Under the pieces are notes generated by a model. That model was not told the DNA's origin and did not search any database. It worked only from the letters and a program-made list of their open reading frames with translations. Made by a program: the position numbers and the translations under genes. Shown piece by piece: positions 1-6,999 of a stretch of DNA of 46,102 bases; positions within the stretch are counted from its first letter, which is position 1, and every line of letters begins with the position of its first letter. Where the stretch lies: contig JAKSOT010000007.1 in NCBI GenBank assembly GCA_024405455.1, positions 1-46,102 of the forward strand, given 5' to 3'. This stretch comes from Akkermansia sp. GTDB lineage: Bacteria; Verrucomicrobiota; Verrucomicrobiia; Verrucomicrobiales; Akkermansiaceae.

Positions 1-750
1 CAGGGCGTCGATGTTCCCGCAGCGCAGCGGCACCACGCGCCCGCCGCCCGTCTTGGATGTAGTGGGACGCACCACCACGCGCTGATTCTGCCAGTCGATG
101 TCGCGTTCAGGATCAATCCGGCTCACCTCCGTGGGTCGTATGCCGCAGTACAGCATCAGGTGCAGCGACAGCTGCATGTCCTCATGTTCCGGCAGCTGCG
201 CCGCCGCTTCCAGACGCTCCACTTCCTCGATGCTCAGCGGCTCTACTGGCTTCTCCACCACATCCGGCACCTCCACCCGTGACACCGGGTTGGCATCGCA
301 CCAATCATGCCGTATCGCCGTGGAAAACACCCCGCTCATGATGGCGCGAGCCTTCCTGTACTGCGCCGCACTCCCGCCGAACGCCGTTTCCAAATACCGC
401 CGACAATCCTCCGACGTGATGCTCCGCATCCGCCGCTCCGCCAGCCCCGGAATCAGCTTCATCATCCGCTTGCATAGATACCTGAAATCCACAATCGACC
501 GCGCCCGCAATCCCTTCCGCTTCCTATCCTCCAGCGCCGTTTCCACCGCCTTCGCAAACGTCACCGTCCTTTCCCGCTTCCTCATCTCCTCCGCCCCCAG
601 CCGCACGCACTCCCGCGCCCGCCTAACTCGTCCCCGCCCGCACTCCAATGCCTCCTTGGCCACCAACGCCGCCTCCAGCACATCTATTCCTGTTGACCGC
701 AACACTTCCAGTGCGGCGCAATCGATTTCGTTAATCTCTTTCGTCTTCAT
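1..750 (-). CDS. Tyrosine recombinase / phage-type integrase (partial, runs off left edge)
   Basis: The reverse strand from ATG at 750 stays open to the window edge and gives 250 residues beginning MKTKEINEID. The middle part (about residues 75-150) looks like a SAM-like core-binding domain ending in a segment on recombination of replicate strands (AQYRKARAIMSGVFSTAIRH). The catalytic domain begins with an alpha helix followed by LMLYCGIRPTEVSRI, which matches the box around the first catalytic Arg of tyrosine recombinases. The remaining catalytic residues (His-X-X-Arg and Tyr) would lie beyond the window. A GGAAG stretch precedes the ATG. One arm of a 13-bp inverted repeat (761-773) lies 11 bp upstream of the start, so this enzyme may flip the adjacent segment rather than act as a prophage integrase. 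The family call is firm; the substrate is inference. Confidence 0.88.
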   Translation of the reverse strand, partial: MKTKEINEIDCAALEVLRSTGIDVLEAALVAKEALECGRGRVRRARECVRLGAEEMRKRERTVTFAKAVETALEDRKRKGLRARSIVDFRYLCKRMMKLIPGLAERRMRSITSEDCRRYLETAFGGSAAQYRKARAIMSGVFSTAIRHDWCDANPVSRVEVPDVVEKPVEPLSIEEVERLEAAAQLPEHEDMQLSLHLMLYCGIRPTEVSRIDPERDIDWQNQRVVVRPTTSKTGGGRVVPLRCGNIDAL

Positions 751-760
751 GGCTTCCGTA

Positions 761-935
761 TTCGGTATGGGTAGTCAAGCAGTTTTTGAAAAATTCTTCA
801 ATGGCTCGGCAGTAAGCCGCATAAGGCTACCGCATGTGGGCAGCCAAGGCGTGATAGGGCTGTTCGGGGCGTAGTGTAGCACGCGATAACATTTGAAGCC
901 ATGCCGTTTGGCGGGTGTCTCATACCCATACCGAA
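761..935. repeat. 13-bp perfect inverted repeat pair flanking a 149-bp putative invertible segment
   Basis: The left arm TTCGGTATGGGTA (761-773) and right arm TACCCATACCGAA (923-935) are exact reverse complements with 149 bp between them. The left arm sits just upstream of the recombinase start (750), and the right arm overlaps the AAGGAG ribosome-binding site (934-939) of the glycosyltransferase. The enclosed DNA has no convincing gene but carries an extended -10 candidate on the minus strand, TGC-TACACT (hexamer 878-873). A weaker plus-strand candidate is GATAAC (885-890). This is the geometry of recombinase-controlled promoter inversion. Which orientation is on cannot be settled from one sequence. 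Confidence 0.6.
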
Positions 936-951
936 GGAGTATTATTCTTGC

Positions 952-2115
952 ATGATGCGCATGCTTCATGATTTTCTGGCGCAACGAATGATACCAACCC
1001 TTTTTTGCCTTCGTGGAGGAAAAGAAATTTCTTTGCTTCAAAAACAAGATTTAAGTTATCTGGGAGTGGAATCGATTCTAGTTGAATCTGCATATGATGT
1101 GACGTTTGATTCGGGATGGGATTGGAATTCCATCCCCTTGAGAAAGTCAGAGCTCGCGATGCCTGTGAGGCGATTACCTGCTGAAGCTTTCCATTTTGTA
1201 GATAGCTATGTATACAAACTGGATCGGGCAACGTTCGGAGATTGCACGAAAAGATGGGGGGTGATAGCCCTGCCAGGAGCAAAAGTCTTGTTAACGGGTT
1301 TCTCACGGCAACGTTTCCATTTGGCAACTTTGGTTCCCCGTAATCCTTTAAAGATCCGACGCGAGAAAATCATTCTATGTCCTGAACCATATCCAAATGG
1401 AACATATGGGGACATACTCAATGTCACGCTGCCTCGTTTGTGTAGGATTCTACGTGCCATGCCCGATGCAGAAAAAAAAGAAGCATGCGTGGCGATGCCT
1501 TTCAAGTTGGAGGTCGCGCACCAATTGGTAGAGCTTTTGGGTATTCCAAGGGAGCGGCACATCAACACACTTACAGATTGCTTTGGACTAACGCGTGATG
1601 GCTGGGCGTACACTTGCAACACACCTCTTAAAATTATGGTAGGTAAGGGTGATTACGAGTACATGCGCAATCGGCTGTTTCCCGAATACAGGAACAAAGG
1701 ACATAAGCGCATCTATGTACAACGTCAAGGAAGACGCAAAATTCTTCAGGAAAGAGAATACTTACATTCTCTATTGGACATGGGTTTCGAAGTGTTCGAC
1801 GATCGCCCTCGCAGCATTGAAGAGCAGATGGAGTTTTTCAATGGGGCAGAAATCATTGTGGCTGCACACGGCGCAGGCATGGCAAATATGTTGTGGGCGA
1901 ACCCGGATGTCAGCATAGTGGAAGTACGAGATGCAGGATGGTGGATGAACTGTTTCCGCCTGTGGTCGCTTTATAATGGGGCACAGCATGAGTTATTGGT
2001 AGACTGGAGCAGGTTTTCCGAACCCACTTGGAACATTTCATGTATCTCATCAGATTTAAATGTTAATATCCACGGACTATTGCGCGTGACTCAAAAGATG
2101 CTTGCCAGCAAATAG
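952..2115 (+). CDS. Glycosyltransferase family 61 (DUF563-like) protein
   Basis: The 387-residue product from ATG 952 carries the C-terminal signature of GT61/DUF563 enzymes: a run on predicted strand-helix ending in EIIVAAHGAGMANMLWANPD, followed by SIVEV. Members of the family transfer sugars such as xylose or GlcNAc to glycans; in bacteria they are often found in capsule, exopolysaccharide or O-antigen loci. No signal peptide or membrane helix is seen, so a cytosolic enzyme is likely. An in-frame ATG exists at 901, but it lies inside the putative invertible segment, whereas AAGGAG at 934-939 serves 952. Base composition is clearly more AT-rich than the housekeeping genes further right, suggesting acquisition. 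It is not followed by other polysaccharide genes here, so the acceptor is unknown. Confidence 0.82.
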   Translation: MMRMLHDFLAQRMIPTLFCLRGGKEISLLQKQDLSYLGVESILVESAYDVTFDSGWDWNSIPLRKSELAMPVRRLPAEAFHFVDSYVYKLDRATFGDCTKRWGVIALPGAKVLLTGFSRQRFHLATLVPRNPLKIRREKIILCPEPYPNGTYGDILNVTLPRLCRILRAMPDAEKKEACVAMPFKLEVAHQLVELLGIPRERHINTLTDCFGLTRDGWAYTCNTPLKIMVGKGDYEYMRNRLFPEYRNKGHKRIYVQRQGRRKILQEREYLHSLLDMGFEVFDDRPRSIEEQMEFFNGAEIIVAAHGAGMANMLWANPDVSIVEVRDAGWWMNCFRLWSLYNGAQHELLVDWSRFSEPTWNISCISSDLNVNIHGLLRVTQKMLASK

Positions 2116-2181
2116 GGTGCTCAAGCAATAGCTAGCCATGGACATGTACGAGGAAGGTACATACCGGGCACGTTGATTTGA

Positions 2182-2735
2182 CTCTCGCTACGCAGCACTC
2201 TTCCTCTTGCGGGAGTAACCCACATCGCCAATAATTTGACGATTGAAGGCATCCTCGGCGAGAACGTGCAGAAGGGCGCGCCCATGACCATCAAGGGCGG
2301 CAGCGTGCTGCGGCTCACGGCGATCCCGGGCAGACCGTGGTGATTGAGGAAGACTCTTTCGCCTACACCTTCGACATCACCAACGTCCAGGACGTGCAGC
2401 TCTCCGGCAACTGCCTGACCATCGACCTCTCCAGCATGTACCCAAAGTTCAAGGACATGGGCGAGAGCTTCGACTGGCTGGGTATCGCCCTCGGCAGCGG
2501 CGACCACGCTCCCACCATTGACGAGAATCTGGAGGTGGGGGTGCAGACCCTCCCGAACCAGCGCGCTCGCGGCTACGTGGGCTGGGGCGGCACCTTCGTC
2601 ACCGTTCCCGAACACGGCGAAAACGTCGGCCCGGTGATCTACTTCCACATGTACGAGGTCCCCGAACCCACCACCAGCACACTTTCCCTGCTGGCGTTGG
2701 CGGCTCTCGCCACCCGCCGCAGGAGGACGCGGTGA
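2182..2735 (+). pseudogene. Remnant of a PEP-CTERM surface protein (5' truncated, frameshifted)
   Basis: Two overlapping frames read as one protein. Frame one (from about 2182) gives THIANNLTIEGILGENVQKG and ends shortly after a GGSVLRLT segment. Near 2320-2336 the sense passes to a second frame, which continues with QTVVIEEDSFAYTFDITNVQ and runs to the stop at 2735. The join is repaired by one base, giving a Gly-Asp-Pro-Gly-Gln reading. The C terminus is a PEP-CTERM sorting tail: VPEPTTS, a hydrophobic LSLLALAALA helix and RRRRTR. Such tails are recognised by exosortase-type systems in Verrucomicrobiota. No signal peptide or start remains, since a stop at 2179-2181 closes the frame, so only the last 180 or so residues of a larger secreted protein survive. 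A GTG at 2337 could in principle start a 132-residue piece, but without secretion signals. Confidence 0.7.
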
Positions 2736-2809
2736 GAGGTAGAACAGGCCAATAACAGCGTGGGGCAAAAAATGTTAGATTTTTTTGCAAACAATTAGTC
2801 GATAGACTA

Positions 2810-2838
2810 TTGCATGCGATATTACTGTATTACATAAT
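2810..2838 (+). promoter_or_regulatory. Candidate sigma-70 promoter of the AT-rich island
   Basis: TTGCAT (2810-2815), a 17-bp spacer and CATAAT (2833-2838) match the -35/-10 pattern at good spacing. Transcription would begin near 2845, leaving a leader of about 110 bases before the gene at 2955. That leader contains a perfect 6-bp hairpin, GCCCAA/TTGGGC (2902-2916), and an unused AAAGGAGGG at 2875-2883. The rest of the 2736-2954 gap shows no gene. Confidence 0.4.
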
Positions 2839-2954
2839 AAAAAAGTTCTTGCACGAAGTTTGAGGTCGTGTTAGAAAGGAGGGTGCTTCACGTTTATAGC
2901 CGCCCAACAGTTGGGCAGCGGCGTGGGAGAAAATAGTAAACTATATCTGTAATT

Positions 2955-3308
2955 ATGGCTATATTATTACAAGTAGACAATCCGCAAACGTTTCTTAGTA
3001 CGATTTATGCGGATATCAATAATGCGTCCATCGATACTTGGAAGTATGACAATGAGGGGGATTTTACCCACTCAGCAAAACAGTGGTTCAAGAAAGCATG
3101 GCATAGGCCTGAGCCGATTAATCCTCGTTTGCATAATATTTATAACATGTGTTTTAAATATGTTCTGTTTGATGGAGACGCGTATGACCATGAAATATAC
3201 GGAATCTATCATGGCCGCTTTGCAGAAATGTTAATCAGGCATTACCCGAATGATGTTAAGGCTTTGCGACTCACGCCGCTTCCGTTGCCAGGCCGTGACG
3301 TCGTTTGA
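2955..3308 (+). CDS. Small conserved-type hypothetical protein
   Basis: This is a 117-residue soluble protein with no signal peptide, membrane helix or cysteine pair. It is rich in aromatic residues, with motifs such as TWKYDNEGDFTHSAKQW, KAWHRP and IYGIYHGRFAEMLI. The pattern is reminiscent of a small uncharacterised family that is scattered through bacterial genomic islands, but I cannot name a function. The first in-frame ATG after a stop at 2937 is used; there is no Shine-Dalgarno sequence. It lies 24 bases before the membrane protein of the caspase pair on the same strand and shares its low GC, so it may belong to the same unit, for example as a sensor, inhibitor or immunity component. 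Equally, it could be an unrelated neighbour. Confidence 0.7.
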   Translation: MAILLQVDNPQTFLSTIYADINNASIDTWKYDNEGDFTHSAKQWFKKAWHRPEPINPRLHNIYNMCFKYVLFDGDAYDHEIYGIYHGRFAEMLIRHYPNDVKALRLTPLPLPGRDVV

Positions 3309-3332
3309 TTTTCCCTGCTGCAACCATTCACG

Positions 3333-3851
3333 ATGAATATAATGCATGATTTGATTATACTTGCATGCTTGGAATGGGACTGGGGTCTCGTCCCCGCCAT
3401 TTGCAGTGCCGGAGCTGCTGTCGCAAGCGCGGTGGCGGCTTGGTTCAGCTTCGAATTGTCCCGAAATCAAAGGGAAGAAGAACTTCATGAAAAGCTAAAC
3501 GAAATAATCAAGCTGTCGCTTATGTACCCTCATGTCGAAGATGCGGTGTATATAGAGACCTGGCCGGAACAATGGAGAAAATACCACAGCAACGAAAAGC
3601 GTAAAGAGCTTACAGAAGAACAGTGCAAAAAGTTGCTTCAGTATGATTATTTTGCAGATGTTGTTTTCAACTTTCTTTCACACCTTTATTCATTCTACAA
3701 AAAGGACAAGAATAAAATTGATAATTTTGTCAACGTGAAAGATTGGGTAAGACTTCACCGTGGGCACTGGGAAATGCATATGGATGATTACGAAAATGTC
3801 GATAGTTACGACAAAGGATTCAAGGATTTCATAAACGATTACCTAATATGA
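3333..3851 (+). CDS. One-helix membrane protein paired with a caspase (putative defence effector or partner)
   Basis: The product is 172 residues. A short N-terminal stretch is followed by one strong transmembrane helix (about residues 19-42, VPAICSAGAAVASAVAAWFS), and then by a mostly helical, charged cytosolic domain of about 125 residues beginning FELSRNQREEELHEK. Single-helix proteins of this shape are common beside nucleotide-sensing or protease effectors in defence islands, but I do not recognise the family. The stop codon overlaps the start of the caspase gene (ATGA at 3848-3851), which implies coupled translation and matched amounts. A second ATG at 3342 is possible. Low GC and absence of envelope-gene neighbours argue for lateral acquisition. 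Function is inferred from context only: it could be the pore former cleaved by the caspase, or its membrane anchor. Confidence 0.75.
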   Translation: MNIMHDLIILACLEWDWGLVPAICSAGAAVASAVAAWFSFELSRNQREEELHEKLNEIIKLSLMYPHVEDAVYIETWPEQWRKYHSNEKRKELTEEQCKKLLQYDYFADVVFNFLSHLYSFYKKDKNKIDNFVNVKDWVRLHRGHWEMHMDDYENVDSYDKGFKDFINDYLI

Positions 3852-4570
3852 AAAAGATAGCCATTATCATAAAAAGTGAGGCAAACGACCTTCCTGGGGT
3901 CGCGCATGATGAGAGAAATTTTTGTAACTTCTTAAAGTCCCATTATGGTGGGGCATGGAAGGATTGCGAATTCCACACTATTTCAACTCCGCCAGAACAC
4001 CGTTCTTCAAACGCATATTTATGCACAGAACTGTCAACCATTCAAAATAGCAACTACGAATACGCGATAGTTCTATATTCAGGACACGGCGGTCTCAACA
4101 AAGATGAACAACTCATCATATATCCAGACAATGGGCTTGCTGTTGAAGCCGAGATCCTCTGTGATCTTGCCCCAAAACAGTTGACAATTTTCGACTGTTG
4201 CAGGGCATTAGAAAAAGAACCTGAAATGATAAAAGAAGCTGCGGACGCTGCTCAATGTTATAATCCCATTGCTCGTTCGAGGTATGAAAACCTTGTAAAA
4301 AAAGCTCTGCCGCAGCAGAATTTCCTTTTTGCATGCGGAATAGATGAATGTGCCCAAGATACGTCAAAAGGGGCCCTATATTTAAACGAATTGTTTAAGG
4401 CGGGTAAAATATTCACAGGACCGATGAGGTGGAAAACTGTCCGTGAAGCACATGAACTTGCTGCTAAATATGTTAGTCTGAAGAGTTTGGGACAGCAACA
4501 TCCAGATTGCCTTATTCCAAAGATACCCAGAGAGTACTCACTACCCTTTTCCATCAACCCCTGGGTTTAG
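3848..4570 (+). CDS. Caspase-fold (metacaspase-like, C14) protease
   Basis: The 240-residue protein begins with a hydrophobic strand KKIAIIIKSEAN and a PGVAHDERNFCNFLK segment, as in bacterial caspases where a loop and helix follow strand 1. The catalytic dyad is visible: His80 in VLYSGHGG, and Cys118 (or Cys117) in TIFDCCRA, which corresponds to the D-x-C of metacaspases. No extra sensor domain is fused; the C-terminal part (about 150-240) is probably the p10-like half plus specificity loops. It overlaps the upstream membrane protein by ATGA. Bacterial caspases typically cut a partner on infection signals and cause cell death or dormancy, as with gasdermin pairs and CRISPR-linked proteases. 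The partner here is not recognisably a gasdermin. Fold and active site are firm; a defence role is inference. Confidence 0.85.
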   Translation: MKKIAIIIKSEANDLPGVAHDERNFCNFLKSHYGGAWKDCEFHTISTPPEHRSSNAYLCTELSTIQNSNYEYAIVLYSGHGGLNKDEQLIIYPDNGLAVEAEILCDLAPKQLTIFDCCRALEKEPEMIKEAADAAQCYNPIARSRYENLVKKALPQQNFLFACGIDECAQDTSKGALYLNELFKAGKIFTGPMRWKTVREAHELAAKYVSLKSLGQQHPDCLIPKIPREYSLPFSINPWV

Positions 4571-4629
4571 GTTGGCGTGTATCCGCCCTGTCATGCGCCC
4601 GTCTGCGCGCGATGCGCTTCCGTTTTCGC

Positions 4630-4660
4630 CTCGTGGGCCTTCGCTGAGGCAGGCCACGAG
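4630..4660 (+). terminator. Hairpin downstream of the caspase gene
   Basis: CTCGTGG (4630-4636) pairs with CCACGAG (4654-4660), extended by CC/GG past one bulged base, around a short loop. It lies 60 bases after the caspase stop codon. There is no following T-run, so it is at best a weak or Rho-assisted terminator. Confidence 0.3.
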
Positions 4661-4690
4661 ACGGGGCGGCGAATTGGCGCTTCACTGCGC

Positions 4691-4789
4691 ATGAAGAAGA
4701 AGTATTGTGGCGATAGACGCGCTTATTTGGATATCCTAATCATAATCCTCATCCTAATCCTAATTGCCGCCTTTGCCCTGTATGGGTGA
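4691..4789 (+). CDS. Possible 32-residue membrane peptide
   Basis: ATG at 4691 opens a 32-codon frame: a basic start (MKKKYCGDRRAYLD), then a helix made almost only of Ile and Leu (ILIIILILILIAAFALYG). The helix derives from an imperfect ATCCTA-type simple repeat (about 4734-4764), so it may be a by-product of that repeat. It has no ribosome-binding site. It resembles small hydrophobic toxins or single-pass peptides only in outline. Confidence 0.2.
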   Translation: MKKKYCGDRRAYLDILIIILILILIAAFALYG

Positions 4790-4795
4790 AGGCGG
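4767..4795 (-). terminator. Stem-loop after the ybhR-like gene
   Basis: CCGCCTT (4767-4773) pairs with AAGGCGG (4789-4795), and an inner CCC/GGG (4776-4778, 4784-4786) extends the stem. It begins 3 bases beyond the stop of the last gene of the export operon. There is no T-run on the minus strand. Both converging units could use it. Confidence 0.35.
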
Positions 4796-4798
4796 TGG

Positions 4799-5908
4799 TT
4801 AGTCTTTCTTTAGCCGCAGCATTGTGTATGCCAAGGCTAGGTTGGTGGCGCCGATTAGGACGAAGGCTAGGAGGTGTGGGGTGAAGATATCGGCGAAGGA
4901 GTAGGCTTTGAGGAAGATGCCGCGGGTGGCGGTGAAGAGGTAGTAGAGGGGGTCGACGGTGGCGATGTATTGGAGGAGGGAGGGCATGTTTTCCACGGGG
5001 GAGACGAAGCCTGAGATGAGGAGGGCGGGGATGATGAAGCAGAACATGCCGATGTAGGCTTGCTGCTGGGTGGAGCAGCAGGATGAGATGGCGCATCCGA
5101 TTCCGGCCAGGGCCATGGAGTACATGCCGACGACCACAAACAAGGCGGGGATGGAGCCGTGCAGGGGCACGCCGAAGCCCAGGCGTGCAATGAGCAGGAT
5201 GATGACGGCTTGCCCCAAGACGATGAGCACGGCGGGGACGGTCTTGCCGATGAGCAGCTCGAAGCGGCTCATGGGGGTGACGCAGAGCTGCTCGTAGGTT
5301 CCGGCCTCGCGCTCCTTGGCGATGGACATGCAGGAGATGTTGAGCGTGGTGAGCATGCCGAGCAGTCCGAAGAGGCACGGCAGGAGGAACCATTTGGGGT
5401 CGAGCGCGGGGTTGTAGAGGTTCCGCACGGCGGGCGCGGCGGCGTTGACGGCGGCACCGTTCCGCTCGGCGGTCATCTGCGCGGCAATGGAGGTGATGTA
5501 CCCGGCGGCAATCTGCGAGCTGTTGGAGCGGCGTCCGTCGCAAATCACCTGCACGGCGGCGTTCTCTCCGCGGGCGAGTCGGCGCGAGAAGTCGGCGGGG
5601 ATGTGCACGCCGACCATGACGTCCTGCGAGTCGATGCATTCGCGGAGCTGCGCGGCGCCGTCGGCGCGCACGGTACGCGTGATGTACGGGGCGGCCTGGA
5701 TGCGCTGCACCAGCTCCAGGGATGCGGCGCCGCCGTCCTCGTTGAGGATGGCGGTGGGGCAGTCTGTGACATCCATGGTGACCATGAAGGGGAAGAGCAG
5801 ACACTGCATGACGACGGGGAAGATGAGCACCATGATGTTGCGCGGGGTGCGGAACTGCTCCTGCAGCTCCTTTCGGATAAGCGCGAGGATGTGGACGAGG
5901 ATGCTCAT
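4799..5908 (-). CDS. ybhR: ABC-2 type permease of multidrug exporter (YbhR-like)
   Basis: This is a 369-residue integral membrane protein. The N terminus is cytosolic, then a first helix (about 23-45) leads to a long extracytoplasmic domain (about 46-180). A membrane bundle follows, holding AKEREAGTYEQLCVTPMSR, the coupling-helix region typical of ABC-2 permeases that contacts the ATPase. It is the last gene of a five-gene minus-strand unit whose order (regulator, fusion protein, double ATPase, two permeases) equals E. coli cecR-ybhGFSR. There the complex is linked to cefoperazone and chloramphenicol sensitivity and to tetracycline and Na+/Li+ export. The start overlaps the stop of the first permease (ATGA at 5905-5908). 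Family call is firm; substrate is not known. Confidence 0.9.
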   Translation of the reverse strand: MSILVHILALIRKELQEQFRTPRNIMVLIFPVVMQCLLFPFMVTMDVTDCPTAILNEDGGAASLELVQRIQAAPYITRTVRADGAAQLRECIDSQDVMVGVHIPADFSRRLARGENAAVQVICDGRRSNSSQIAAGYITSIAAQMTAERNGAAVNAAAPAVRNLYNPALDPKWFLLPCLFGLLGMLTTLNISCMSIAKEREAGTYEQLCVTPMSRFELLIGKTVPAVLIVLGQAVIILLIARLGFGVPLHGSIPALFVVVGMYSMALAGIGCAISSCCSTQQQAYIGMFCFIIPALLISGFVSPVENMPSLLQYIATVDPLYYLFTATRGIFLKAYSFADIFTPHLLAFVLIGATNLALAYTMLRLKKD

Positions 5909-6999
5909 TGGTCGAGACGCTTGGGGGTGGCGAGGAAGACGAGGCCGAGCCAGAAGACGGCGGAGACGGCGAGCGCGACGGTGTTGAACCACATCACGGA
6001 TGGCACCACGCCGGCCTGGAAGAGCGAGGTGAGGCAGCGGGAGAGGTACCGCGCGGGGATGAGGTAGCTCACCGCCTGAATCCACTGCGGCATGCTGGAG
6101 AGCTCGAAGATGAACCCGGAGAGCAGGATGGTGGGCAGGATGGACGCCTGCAGCGAGATGAGCGAGGCGGTGTACTGGTTGCGCACCAGTGTGGAGATGA
6201 GCAGCCCGAACGCCAGCACGCTGAACAGCATGAGCCCGGCCTCCGCAAACACCATCCAGAGCGGCCCGCGCACCGGCACGTGGAAGATGAGCGTGGTGCT
6301 GAGCAGGCAGATGCCCATGGCGCCCATGCCCAGCACGAAGTACGGGATGAGCTTGGAGAGGATGAACTCCGTGCGCGAGGCGGAGGACGCCAGGATGGCC
6401 TCCATGGTGCCGCGCTCCCACTCGCGCGCCACCACCATGGCCGTGAGGAACGTGGCGATGAACGACATCACCACGCCGATGGACGCGGGCAGCACGTAGT
6501 TGCGGCTCACGGCGGCCTGGTTGAAGCGGTACGAGGGCTGCACGGCGATGCCGCCCGCGTGCCCGCGCTCCTGCGCCCACGCGGCGTACACGCTCTGCAC
6601 GTACAGGTTGGTGAAGTTGGCGGTGTTGGGCACGGTGCCGTCGCTCACCAGCAGCATGCGCGCCCCGGCCCCGCTCTCCACCCCGCGCGAGAAGTCGTCG
6701 GGGATGACGAGCACGGCGTTGACGTCGCCGCGGTGGAGCATCCGCATGGCGTCGTCGTGCCCGGCGGCGCGAGTGCAGTGGAAGTTGGGGGAGCCGGTGA
6801 GGCGCTCCACCAAGCTGTGCGCGGCGGGCGCCTCGTCCTGCAGCACCAGCGCCACCGAGGTGTACGAGGAATCGAAGTTGATGCAGTACCCGAAGAGCAA
6901 AATCATCAGCACCGGGATGACGAAGGCCAGGATGATGCTCGACGGATCCTTCAAGATCTGCCTGCTCTCCTTCATGACGAGTGCAGCGAGGCGGTTCAC
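5905..6999 (-). CDS. ybhS: ABC-2 type permease of multidrug exporter (YbhS-like)
   Basis: The product is 364 residues from GTG 6999. That start is preceded by AAAGGAG at suitable spacing and overlaps the stop of the ATPase gene (GTGA). The layout matches its partner: an N-terminal helix (SIILAFVIPVLMILLFGYCI), a large external domain, and five C-terminal helices. The AREWERGTMEAILASSASR segment is the conserved coupling region of ABC-2 permeases. YbhS and YbhR form a heterodimer in the E. coli system, and the presence of two related but distinct permeases fits this. It is one of few genes in the window with a clear Shine-Dalgarno sequence, perhaps because GTG and translational coupling need it. 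Confidence 0.9.
   Translation of the reverse strand: MNRLAALVMKESRQILKDPSSIILAFVIPVLMILLFGYCINFDSSYTSVALVLQDEAPAAHSLVERLTGSPNFHCTRAAGHDDAMRMLHRGDVNAVLVIPDDFSRGVESGAGARMLLVSDGTVPNTANFTNLYVQSVYAAWAQERGHAGGIAVQPSYRFNQAAVSRNYVLPASIGVVMSFIATFLTAMVVAREWERGTMEAILASSASRTEFILSKLIPYFVLGMGAMGICLLSTTLIFHVPVRGPLWMVFAEAGLMLFSVLAFGLLISTLVRNQYTASLISLQASILPTILLSGFIFELSSMPQWIQAVSYLIPARYLSRCLTSLFQAGVVPSVMWFNTVALAVSAVFWLGLVFLATPKRLDQ

Noticed and set aside
901..951. Upstream ATG at 901 for the glycosyltransferase
   Set aside because: It lies inside the putative invertible segment and lacks a ribosome-binding site, while AAGGAG at 934-939 serves ATG 952.
2883..2936. GTG-started 17-codon frame as a leader peptide before the 2955 gene
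   Set aside because: The Shine-Dalgarno stretch directly abuts the GTG, giving no proper spacing, and no attenuator follows.
3333..4570. Bacterial gasdermin-caspase pair
   Set aside because: The membrane partner is too short (172 residues) and has one N-terminal helix instead of the gasdermin beta-sheet core, so the established label was not used.
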